Positions 32,501 to 44,500 of a DNA stretch of 64,000 bases are shown here, in pieces. The notes below the pieces were generated by a model, which saw only the letters and a list, made by a program, of their open reading frames with translations, made no database searches and had not been told where the DNA came from. Location of the stretch: NCBI RefSeq assembly GCF_030719215.1, contig NZ_CP120983.1:1922001-1986000 (forward strand), read 5' to 3'. The DNA comes from Streptomyces sp. Alt3 (lineage in GTDB: Bacteria > Actinomycetota > Actinomycetes > Streptomycetales > Streptomycetaceae). Position 1 is the first letter of the stretch. Every line of letters starts with the position of its first letter. Both the position numbers and the translations under genes were made by a program.

Positions 32501-35500
32501 GATCGGTGCCGTGCGGGAGGAACAGCTGGTCGCGGCCCTCACCGGTCACCACGGTCAGCGGGGTGCCGAGGACACGCGCGGCGAGGGCGGGCAGCAGGTC
32601 GGCGCCGCCGTGGTCCCCGGCGCGGCGCTCGGGCGGGGCCTGAGCGCCCGTCGGCCCGGTGCCGGACGGCTCGCTCGTGAACGGACGGGACAGGGCGGCG
32701 GTCGCCAGCGCCACACGCTGGTCGGGCGTCGGCCAGAACGTCAGCGGGAGACGGCCGAAGGCGTCGAACTCGGCCTGCTGCTCCGGGGTCAGCACCACGC
32801 CCGCGCCGTCCAGTTCGGCCTGGGTGAAGGTGTCGGCCGTGTCCAGGGCGAGGGCGTCCAGCAGATCCTGGTTGCCGTCCTCGCCCAGGGCCCAGGCCAG
32901 GCGGTCACGGGCGGCGCGGATGGCCTCGGCGCCGACCGCCGGGTCACCGGGGGATTCGGCGAAGCGGGCGGCGAGATCGCCGCCGAGCAGGCGGGGCAGC
33001 TGCCCCCTGGCGCCGGCGGCGGCGAGCAGCGCGTGGAAGAACGAGGCGCCGTCGTGCGGCACGTCGTGGACCTCGCGCACCGTGGCGCCGTCGGGCGAGG
33101 TGAGGGTCCGCGGGGCGGAGCCGGTGGCGTCGGTGATCCCGTACGGCTCCGGCGCCTCGGAGCGCCATCCGGGCGCCGTGTACTCCTGCGGCGCGTCCGC
33201 GACCGGGACGGACGTCGAGCCCTGGTGGTGGGAGGTGAGACGGGAGGCGGCGAGGTGCAGCCGGTGGTGGTCCGCGGCGGCCGTCTCGGTGCGCCCTTCC
33301 CAGAGCCGTGCGTCGTCGCGGGCGGCCTGCCAGGTGATGACGGCCGGGGACTGTGCCGACTCCCGCGGCAGCACGGTCGTCAGGGGCGGGTCGCCGAGCG
33401 TGCTCCGCTCGGCGGGGCTCAGGGAGAGCCAGGCCTCACGGGTCCGCGCGCGTGCGTCGTAGTACTCCTTCTCCGCCGTGGCGAGGTCGGCGGCCGCCTT
33501 GGCCATGTCGTCCCAGGCGGCGCTCGCCTCGGCCGGGAACGAGCTGTCGTCCAGGAGGCCGTAGTCGCGTGCGATGTCCTCACGCAGCCAGATCAGCGCG
33601 GTGGTCCCGGCCTCGGCGGCTCGCGGTCCCCGCCGGGCCGCTCCGAGGGCGCGGAACGGGCGGCTGTCGGTGATCCGGTGGTCCACCTCGGCAACCGCCA
33701 GCCAGGTCACCGGCACCGCGAACAGCATGCTGCGGTCGGTGACGACCTTGACGTGGGTGCCGAGCGTGGTGTCCGTGGCGCCCTTCAGTGCGGTGCCGTC
33801 GTTCGAGCCGCCGATCGGTACCGCACCACCGGGGTTGGTCACACCCGCGTTGCTGTTGCCGGCCAGCGGCGCGGTGCCCGCCACGCCTTCGACGTTGTCG
33901 GTGATGCCGGCCTTGAGCGCGTCGGAGGTCTTGGCCCGCTGCATGGCCTCCATGCGGGGCTTGTTCTCCACGGCGAGGAGCCACGCGCCGCGGCGGTGCA
34001 TCTTCGCGTAGAGGCGGGAGTCGGCGGTGTGGGACTGGCCCAGCAGGCGTGCGGAGGACTGCGCGGGCAGCTGGGAGCCGCCCGCGCCGAGCGCCTCGCG
34101 GAACCCCGCGGTCAGTCCGCCTTGGGAGGTGGCCTCCGCCTGGGCCTGCCCGGGCGCCGTGCCGAGGCCGGTGAGCGGGGTGTGGCGGGCCATGCGCACG
34201 CGCGAGGCGAGGACGTTGCCGGAGTGGCGGCTGCCGAGGTCGGTGTCGCCCAGGCCGTCGGCGCGTGCGGTGGCGAGGGTCAGTGCGTCGTGCACCCCTG
34301 TCGCACCGCGCATGTCGACGGCGAGGATGCCGGAGCCGATCCGGTCGTCGAAGGGCAGGATGTCGGGGTCGGGACCGCTCGCGCCGTCGTCGGAGGTGCG
34401 CCAGGCGGCGATGCCGTCCGGCAGGGACTGTTCGGCCGTCAGCAGGTGTACCGACCGGTCCGGTGCGGGCACGTCCTGTTCGGTGACCGCGCCGTCGTCG
34501 CCCTCTCCGACCGGGGTGAGCAGGCTCGCCGGCGCGATCTCGTTGAGGGTGCCGACCTGGGCGACCGCACGCGGGGCGAGCGGGTCACCGGCCGCGTCCG
34601 TCATGGTGACCGTCAGGGTGTAGCCGGTGACGATCTCCGCGTGCGCCTGTGTGGTGGCGATGTTCGGCATGGAGGTGGTGCCCACGGTCTCGGTCCGGGT
34701 GCTCCCACGCTGCTTGGCCGCCGTTCCCTGGAGCGAGGGGTTGGCGATGAGCACGCCGTTGTCCGCCGCGCGCTCACCGGCGCTCAGGGTGAGGTCGGCG
34801 CCGCGGTCCTGGTGGGTGTTGTCCGAGTCGTCACGGGAGATGTTGCGGTAGTCCTCGAGCTCGAACCCCGTACGCAGCCGCTGCACGGTCGTGGTGATCG
34901 GTGTCAGCTTGAACCGGACCTGCCCGGGGCTGCCCCCGACCGGCAGCAGGTGCGGGCTGGTCCAGGCGCGGTAGCGGACCGGCAGACTCATCCCTTCGGT
35001 GGTCAGCTCGTGCAGGTGGGCGCGCAGGAAGTCCGGTGAGAGCCGCTGCAGGACCTGTTCGCGGTCGTGCGAGGGCACGCCGATCTTCTGCAGGCGCGGC
35101 AGCAGCACCTGCGCGGCCCGGCTCGCGTCCAGCTGGCCGCTGGGGTGGGTCGGGAAGCGCCGGTTCCGCAGGAAGGCCGGCACCCGGTAGCCGCCGCCGA
35201 GGTTCTTCGGGGTGGTGGGGCCCAGCCCGTCGGGGGCCAGCCCGGCCTCGATGGCGTCCTGCATCGGCAGGTGGAACATCACCGCGTCACGGATCCGCTG
35301 GAGCGCGGCGGCGGCCCGGCGCGGGGCCAGGCCGCGTCCGAGCCTCTCGGACACCTTCCCGGCGGCGGAGCTGACGCGGCCCCCGGCACGGGTGCCGACC
35401 GTGCCGATCGCGGCCGTCCAGCGGTCCCGCACCGCCACGGTCTCCGTGGCGTCGGCGACCACCAGGTACATCCGGCCGGCGAAGGTCACGGTGGTGCTGC

Positions 35501-38500
35501 GTCCCCGGGTCAGGGCCTGCGAGAAGCCGCGGCCCTTGCCCCAGGCGTACTGGAGAGCGGAGGAGTACGAGCCGACGACCGGCTCCTTGCCGGGGAGCTG
35601 CTGCAACGGCATGTAGCCGCCCTGGACGCCCAGCGTGGTGCGCGAGCCGGTGCTCGTGCTGCCGACGACCCGGTGATCGTTGGCGATGGTGGTCTCCAGG
35701 CTGGCCGGCTTCGGATCGCTCCTGACCCGTAGGTTGTCCAGCTCACCGCGGACCGCGGCCTTCAGGTAGTGCGTCCGGAACGGCCCGGCGCCGTTGAGCC
35801 CGGTGATCCGGGAGCCGAACGGCCCGAGGTACTGGCCGAGTTGGCCGGCCACACCGAGGTTGGCCATCGCCCGTCGCAGCGCGGTGCGCACCGGCGCCCC
35901 GGGGGCGCTGACGTGCCAGGTGCCGCCCGCCGCGCGGTCGGCGGTGTCCTGCATCAGCTGTTGGCGCTGCGGGCCGCCCTCGGCGCCGAGCACGACGTGC
36001 GGTGCGCTCAGCAACTGCCGGACGAGCCGGCGGCCGTCCGAGTCCGCCCTGGGCAGCGGGCGGGTGCCGTCGAGGAGCTGGTCCGCCTCCGCGGTGGAGA
36101 GCCGCTGCGACGTGGGGGCGGGGGTCGGCGCGGCCGTCGTGCCGTCGGCGGGCGGGTCGGCCGGCGCGTGCCGGTCGGACCCGTGGGCGGCGGGCACGGC
36201 CAGCTCGACCCGTCCCACGGTTTCGGTACCCCGGCTGAACAGCGGGCGCTCCTCGACCTTGCTGACGAAGACGCCCGCACCGAGCAGACCTACGGTCAGC
36301 AGGCGCGCCCAGCCGCGCGGCCGGCGGTGGCCCTCGAAGGTCGCGCCGAGTTCCACCTGGTAGCTGTAGAGGTCGGCGCCGTTCTGGAAGGTCAGGTGGT
36401 CGTGGGCGACCGTGACCGTGTTCCGGGTGGCCTTCTGGTAGGTGCGGGCGTGGCGGGCGCCCACCGAGACGTTCCCCGCCTGGCGCGGCAGGTCGGGTCC
36501 GGGCACCTTGTCGTGGTCGCGCGGGGAGACACCCACCTCGATACCCGCGGAGTAGGTGCTGGAGTCCTGCTGCCCCTGGCCGGAGACCTCGTTGCCGATC
36601 ACCGCGTTGCGCAGCGACCGCTCGCTCATGGTGGTCTCGAACCGGCGGTCGGTCAGCGACGCCCGGAGGACCAGCGTGTGGTGGCCGCGGCGCACCACGC
36701 CGTCCTCGGTGAGCGTGACCGGGACCCCGGTGGTGGTCAGTTCGTCCAGGCTCTGCGTCAGGGTGGGCCGGTTCAGCGCCTCCCGCACCTGCCGCTCGTT
36801 GTGCAGCGCGGTCCGCAACCGTCCGTCGCCGTACCAGAACCGGGCCAGCTTGGGATGCTTCAGCATCATCGGCGGCACGAACATCGACGGGTACGAGCGG
36901 TGCAGGGTGTCCAGGACGGCGTCCGTGAAGGCGCGCATGGGGTCCGGCGCGACGGTGCCGTCCTGCGGGGCGGTGCCGTCCTGCGGGGCGGTGCCGTCCT
37001 GCGGGGCGGTGCCGTCCTGCGGGGCGGGCTGCCGCTGGTCCGGGGGCGGTGTCTGCGGGCCGGTCCTCGGGGGTGTCTGCTCCTGTGTCGTCGCAGGCGC
37101 CTGCTCGTCGGTGACGGGCGGCGGTGACTGCTGACCGGTGACGGGCGGCGGTGACTGCTGCGTCGTCGGCGGCTGCGTGACGGTGCGTGCCTGTGGGCGG
37201 AACCCCTCCGCGCGGACCTGTCCGCCGAGGTGGACCGGGTCCTTTCGGGTGAGATACCACGGCACGGGCGGCTCGGCGTCCGGGTTCGGTCCGGTGCGGC
37301 CGGGCGTGCGACTGTCCCAGCCCGCGAGTCGGCGGGCGTCCTGGGTGGAGATCCAGTCCAGGCTGACCACGCGCACCGGCCGGGCCGCGGACGCCGGTTC
37401 ACCGGCCCTGCGGACCATCAGGGTGCGCTCCACCTGGTAGAGCGCCATCGGATGGTTGCGGACCCGGCCGGTGACCTTGCGGGCCGCGTCGGTGCCCAGG
37501 TAGTGGCCCCGCCCGACGCCCAGGTCCGCGCGGACCAGCGGACCGCCCTGGAGGCGTACGTCGGTCTCGAGCCCGGGCAGCGTGTGGTTCGGACCCGCGG
37601 TGACCTGGAATCCGAACTTGGTCTCGCGGACGTGACCGCGCTGGTTCTGGTACGTGGTCTGGGTGAGGTCGCGCACCTCCGCCTTGACCGATTCGGTGAC
37701 CAGCACGGCCCGGTGCGGCACCGAGCGTTCCACGACCAGGTGCCCCATCGGCCGCTGGCCGCTGCCCTGCGTCAGCTCGGGACCGCTGACCGGTCCGGTG
37801 AGCCGCCCGAACAGCCCGAGCAGCCGTCCCGGGCGGACGTACGAGACCAGCGTGCGGTGCGCCGAACTGCCGGGGCGTGCCCCGGAGAGGGCCAGTGCGA
37901 TGTCCTCCGGCGGGGTCGTCAGGTGAAGGGCGGTGGAGTCGTTCAGCCGCGGTTCCACCCCGTCCGGGAACGTCAGGGTCTCCGGTGCCCGGCGGGGTCC
38001 CGTGAACGGCACGGTGAGGTCGTCCGGCAGCCGCCAGCTCAGCCCGTCCCGCATGCCGAACTCCGCGGTGTGCACGCGGGTGCGCTGCCAACGCGGCCCC
38101 GCGGCGGGACCGGTCGCCGCGGTGTCCGTCCGGGTGGCCTTGGGCGCCTCGGTGACCCGTCGCACCGTCACCCGGTAGTGGACGTCGTCCAGGTGCAGGT
38201 GCGAGCCCTCGTGGGCGCGGTGCTCGGCCTGGTTGTACGCCGTGGTGCCCTGCGTGTAGTCGGTCCTGCGGCTCCAGCCCAGCGACGTACCGATCTTCAG
38301 GAGCCAGTTGAGCGGCGGCCCCATGCCCACGCCGCCGGCGATACGGCGCCCGACGCCCACACTGCGTCCGCCACCCGTACCGGCCTGCCCACGCCGCATC
38401 GTGTCCACCCGGACCGTGGCGCCACCGACGTCGGAGAAGCGTTCCCACCGGTGGTACGGGACGGCCTCGACCGTCATCTCCAGGCCGACCCCGGACTTCT

Positions 38501-41500
38501 CCCGGCCCACAATGCGGGCGCCGCGAGGGGCGGTGAACGCCGAGGGCTGGTAGGTCAGCAGGCGCAGCAGCTCCGCCTCGTCGAAGTGCGCACGCGTCGA
38601 CGCCGGCAGCTTGTCGAGGATCTCCCGCGCCACCAGCTGGGGCGAGCGGAGCGTGAGCGTGCCGGGCCCGGTGAGCAGCCCCGTGGACGTCCCCTTCGGC
38701 GCCCCGGGCGGGGCGGTGTCGCGCGGGTCCGCGCCCGGCCTGATGAGGACACCGGGCAGCCTGCTGCCGTCCTCGAAGGTGACGGTGCGCGGTGCCGGCC
38801 CCGGCGGACGGACGTCGTCGCCGGTCAGCAGACGGGCGGGGCGGTGCCGTTCGAGTTGGGTCTCCAGCGGCACCGGGTCGCCACGGTCGGGGGTCTCGGC
38901 ATCGTCGGGACCCGTGATCCCGGCCATGCTGCGCAGCCACTCACCGAAGGGGTCGGAACCGTCCGGCTGCGCGTGGAGCGGCGGCACGGGCGGCGTGACC
39001 GGGTCCGGCTCGGACTCGGTTCCGGGAGCCGGGTCCGGCTCGGACTCGGTTTCCAGGCCGGGCTTCGCTCCCGGGTCCGGCTTCGCTCCCGGGTCCGGCT
39101 TCGGTCCGGGCTCGGATTCCGGGTCGGACGCGGGCTCCGGGGCGACGGGGACGAGCGCGTCGTAGTGATCGCTCCCGTTGTACGCCAGGTGCAGAGTGCC
39201 GCCGGTGCCTCCGGGGTGCAGCTCGGTGACGAGGAGCGCGCCCGTCGTGTGCGGGTCGGGCCGCACGAGGCGCAGATCGAGGTCGAGGGTGTGCGCCAGC
39301 GCGTCCGGGAGCAGGTCGGCGAAGGGGGACGACCACAGCCCGGATCGCTCCGCGGCCGCGGCGAGCAGGCCGCGTCCGCCGAGCCGCCGCGCGTCGGCGG
39401 GGGTGGGCGCCACCTGTGCGAGCTGCGGATAGTCGCTGTCGGCCAGGATCTGCCGCCACTGGTCGGCGTCGCCGTCGGTGACGACCGCCTGTGCGACGCG
39501 GTTCCAGGCGTCGGTGATCACGCGGTGCTCCCCCGCGTCGGTCACGCCGGCCAGCGCGCGTATCCGCAGGTCGTCCACCACGGTGAACACCGGGTCCGGC
39601 ACGAGGGCGTCGGCGACGGTACCGAGCTCGGACCCGGCGACGCGGTCACGCACCAGGCCGCGCAGCCCGGCGATGCTCCGGGCGGCCCAGGCAGGCGGCA
39701 CGTCGCGGCCGCGGGCACTGTCGAGCACCGCCCGGAAGAGGCAGTTCCCGTCGCCCGGGACGTCCACCCGGCGGAAGGCGAGGCCCTGCGTCCGGACGAG
39801 GTCCGCGGGGTCGGACGTCGTCGCGGGGCCCTTGCCCTTGCTGAACAGCGCCAGGCTCTCGGCGAGGCTGTCCGGACGGTTCCGCGCCGACGGCTGCAGC
39901 GGATCGGGGCCGCGCACGTCCTCCTGCGAGACCGGTGCGGTCGCGGGCCCGCCGGGAGGCAGCGTGGTCGGTGCGGTCCAGGTGAGCTGGGCGTTGTTGT
40001 TCCCGGGGCTGAACCGGAGCAACGGCGCACCGCCCGGGCCCTGATGAGAACCGACGATCTTGTCGAAGAGCGACTTGTCGAAAGCCGTCGGCGGATTCCA
40101 GAACATGTGCGCGCCGTGCATCACGGCCATGTCCTTCGCCCGCATCTCCTCGATCAGCGCGTCATGCGCCGGAAGCGAGATCCGCTCACCGTCAGGCGTA
40201 GAGATGTCGAACACATCATGATCACCGGTGAGAGGACGCCGCTCACCATCCCGCCCCGTCCCGTAGACCACCCCGTCCCGGACGAAGAACCTGTTCTCCG
40301 ACTCCAGACCCGCCATCTGCCCGGCAAGCTCATGGAACTCCGCCGACCGCTCATTGAAACGCGACAGAACCCGGTCCCGATCCCCCTCCGGAACAACCCC
40401 CACATCCGCCAGCACCGGCTTGAAATAACCCACCAGCCCGACAACCGAAGGATCAGCACCCAAAAAGACATCGACGTCATTGACCGTCTTCGCCTTGATC
40501 TCCGACGGCTTCGGCAACGCACCCGCCTCGAGCCACTTCGGAGCCAGCGGATTCGTCGGCCGCACATCGATGACCACGTTCCTGTCCCGCGCCAGATCAC
40601 GGAACTCCTTGAACCCCTTCTCCGCCATCCCGTACGTATGACGCGCCGCATACGAATCGACCTCACCCGCCCCGAGCGGCACGGTCCAGGTGAGTTCGGC
40701 GTTGTTGTTCCCGGGGCTGAACCGGAGCAACGGCGCACCGCCCGGGCCCTGATGAGAACCGACGATCTTGTCGAAGAGCGACTTGTCGAAAGCCGTCGGC
40801 GGATTCCAGAACATGTGCGCGCCGTGCATCACGGCCATGTCCTTCGCCCGCATCTCCTCGATCAGCGCGTCATGCGCCGGAAGCGAGATCCGCTCACCGT
40901 CAGGCGTAGAGATGTCGAACACATCATGATCACCGGTGAGAGGACGCCGCTCACCATCCCGCCCCGTCCCGTAGACCACCCCGTCCCGGACGAAGAACCT
41001 GTTCTCCGACTCCAGACCCGCCATCTGCCCGGCAAGCTCATGGAACTCCGCCGACCGCTCATTGAAACGCGACAGAACCCGGTCCCGATCCCCCTCCGGA
41101 ACAACCCCCACATCCGCCAGCACCGGCTTGAAATAACCCACCAGCCCGACAACCGAAGGATCAGCACCCAAAAAGACATCGACGTCATTGACCGTCTTCG
41201 CCTTGATCTCCGACGGCTTCGGCAACGCACCCGCCTCGAGCCACTTCGGAGCCAGCGGATTCGTCGGCCGCACATCGATGACCACGTTCCTGTCCCGCGC
41301 CAGATCACGGAACTCCTTGAACCCCTTCTCCGCCATCCCGTACGTATGACGCGCCGCATACGAATCGACCTCACCGGCCTTGGGCGGCTCGGGCGTCGGC
41401 TGTTCCTGCGGGCCGGTGGCCGTGGGCGCCGGGTCGCTCAGGCGTCGAGCCAGCTCGGCGGTGTCCTCGGGGCCGAGGGCCAGCTCGGACAGCGGCAGCG

Positions 41501-44500
41501 GTGCGCTCGACAACGACCAGGCGACGTCCGCCGACGGCGCGTAGGAGAGTCCCCGCACGTCCTCCCGCGAGACCGACGTGGTCGGAGACAGCTGGGCGGG
41601 CGGCGGGGGCAGCAGGTCACCGAGCGTGGTCTCGGGCCCCGCACCGGCCCGGAGCCCGGCGGCCGCGCGCAGGAACGCCGTGTACTGCTCGACCGTGGGG
41701 TCGGCGGACGGGTCGGCCGTCGTGGCACCGGTGGCGGTGTGCCAGTCGGTGACCATGCGGCGCAGCAGGTCCGGGGTCATGCGGCCGTCGCCGTAGCGGG
41801 CGGCGCTGTCCGCGTTCAGCCAGCGCAGACCGTCCACGTAGGCGAGACCGGCGAGCAACTCCGCGTTCTGGGGGCGCTGTTCGGCGTCCGGTCCGAGGAC
41901 GTCGCGCAGTGTACGGATCTGCTGGAGGGTGCGGGCCCGGGCGAACGGGTCGGCCGGACCGGGGCCCGCGTGCAGACCGGCGTCGCGCGCTGCCCGGTCC
42001 AGGTCCGCGCCCTTGGGTTCCGGGGTGAACAGCCTCCAGCGGCCCGGCCCGTCCGCGCCCTCTGTGAGCACCGCGCGGACCTCGCCGTCCCGGCCGCGGG
42101 CGGTGCCCACCTCGGTGGTCGGCGCGTACACCTGGCGCCCGGTCCGGTTCGCCACGTGCTGTGCCACGGGCAGGCCGGCGATCTGCGGCTGCTGTCCGGT
42201 CTCGCAGGCGTAGAGCACCAGCGGCCGGTCCTCGTCCCCGTCCACCGCCCAGGACTTGAGCACCTCACCGAGCTGGACACCGCTCATCTTCACGCTGGGC
42301 AGCGCCGAGTCGTCGGTGCCGAGCGTGACGGTACGGGGGGTGCCGTGGGTCACGAAGTAGTCGGCTCCCCGTTCCGTGTCCGCACCGGGGAGCGGGGCCG
42401 GGGGACCGGTGAAGACGGTGCGCGGGGAGGACTGCTGGGCTTCGGTACCCGCGGCAGGGTCCGTCCCGACGCGCGGGGACGAGGCGGGGGAGCCGCCGTC
42501 GGACACGGTGCGTACCCCACGGAACGTGTCCTGGCCGAGCAGCGCCCGGCGCCCCGCGTCGCGTCGCGTGCCGTCCTCGGCCGGGCTCTGCGAGATGGTC
42601 AGGGTGCGGACGGCACGGCCAGGCTGGGTCTGCACCGCCGTGTCCGGTACCAGGCGCCGCAGTTGAGCGACGGGCACCGTGATGCCGTCCAGGGTGACCA
42701 CGGCCGGCTCGTCCGTCGGCCTCCCGGTCCCGTCCCCGTCGGTGTCACCGGAGGCTGCGCCGCTCACGGGGCGTACGACGATCCGGGCCTGCGGCGGGGG
42801 AAGGACCACGGGCTGTGCCGTGGGCGAGGTCTCCGCGGTGACCGGGGCGAGCGGGGGCGGGGTGCCGCCGTTCCCGGGGCCGTGTCCCGTGCCCTGGCCG
42901 GGAGCCCGTCCGCCGGACCCGGCGCTGTCGCTGTCGCCCGCCTCCAGGTACACGTCGGTGGCCGGCTCGCTCCAGGGCCGCGACAGGGTGGCGAGCTTGT
43001 CGGCGGCGGACGACGTGGGAGGCGTGGAGTCCCGGGCGACCGGGTCGCCGTGTGCGGGGTTCACCTTCTCCGTGGGGCCCGTCGGCGGGGGCGTGGGGGT
43101 GGAGGTGACGGCCGCGTCGGTGTCCGTGGTGCTCTCGGTGGCGGGGCGGGGCATCGGGCCGAGGGCGTCGGCGAGCGGCAGCAGCACGTCCGCGCCGGGG
43201 AACGCGGTGTCCACGGTGCCGTCAGCCGTCGCTGCGGGCGTCGGGCCGGTGAGGGTGCGGACCTGGACCGGGGCGCCCGGCCCCTCGCGGGTCAGCTCGA
43301 CCGCGGCGCGTACCGGGCGTCCTGTCCCGTCGGGCGCGACGGCCGGCCCGAGCACGACGGCCCGGTCGGTTCCCGCGCCGTCCAGCAGTTCGGCCGCCTC
43401 CCGCGAACCCTCACCCGGCGGCGGCAGCTGCGACACCACGATCGTCAGGGGCGGCGCCGTGGTGGAGGCGGGGTCCACGGCGCGTGTGGGGTCGGACTTC
43501 ACGTCGGTGGTGCCGCTGACATCGCGTACATCGCCGGAGTCGGCGAACGAGCCGACGGTGCTCACCTTCGGCGGAGCCGTGACGGTGTCGGCAGCGGGGC
43601 CGGGAGTGGTGTCGGTGGTCGGGTCGGCGGCCGGAGCGGTGGGGGCGTCCACCGTGGTGCTGTCGCCGACCGGGGCGGAGACGTTCCCGCCGGGGCTCGC
43701 CATGACGTCGGGGTCCGTCGTGGCCTCGGGCATGTTCGGATCGACGGTCTCCGGAGCGGGGGTGCTCTGCGGGGAGTCGTCCGTCGTGGTCGGCGAGGAG
43801 TCCACCGGAGCTGCGCCCTCCGGAGCACGGGTGCCCTGCGGGGAAGTGGCGGAGGACGTGGGGGCACCGCCCGCCGTGGGCACGCCACCCGGTCGGGCGC
43901 CGCTGCCCGTCGCGGGGGTGGTGGAGGCCGTGGGGCTGCCGCCCGTGGCGACGGGAGTGGCGTTCCCCTGGACGCCGGGCACGGCGGCCGCGCCGTCGTT
44001 CCGGCCCGCCGCTTCCCCCGGGGACGTCCGGAGGTCGCTCTCCGGAGACCCCTGGATGTCGCTCTCCGGAGCAGCCTGGACCACGCTCTCGGGAGACTCC
44101 TGCGTGCTCCCCTCCGGAGCACCCTGGGCGTTGCTCTCGGGAGACCCCTGCGTGTTGCCCTCCGGGGTCGGCGACGTCACGGCGGAATCCACCGGAACGT
44201 CCACGGTGACGTTCTCCGGGGACGTTCCGGGCGCGGCGCCCGGCCCGTTCTCCACGTTCTCCGGCGTCGCGTCCACGCCGTGGTCCACCACGAGGTCGGC
44301 GTTGTCCCCGGTCGGACGTACGGCGGAGTTCCCGGCGTTCGTGCCGGACGTGCTGCCGGAGGTGCCGGGACCGTTCACCGCACCCGGCCCGTCCACCGCG
44401 CCGGTACTGCCCGCCGCACCGGACGTGCTGCCGGAGGCACCGGCGCCGTTCACCGCACCCGGGCCGTCCACCGCGCCGGGCGTGGCGCCCACGGCGATCG

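Noticed and set aside
36954..37027. CRISPR-like short repeat array
   Set aside because: The units are contiguous 18-bp repeats without spacers and encode an in-frame TAPQDG peptide.
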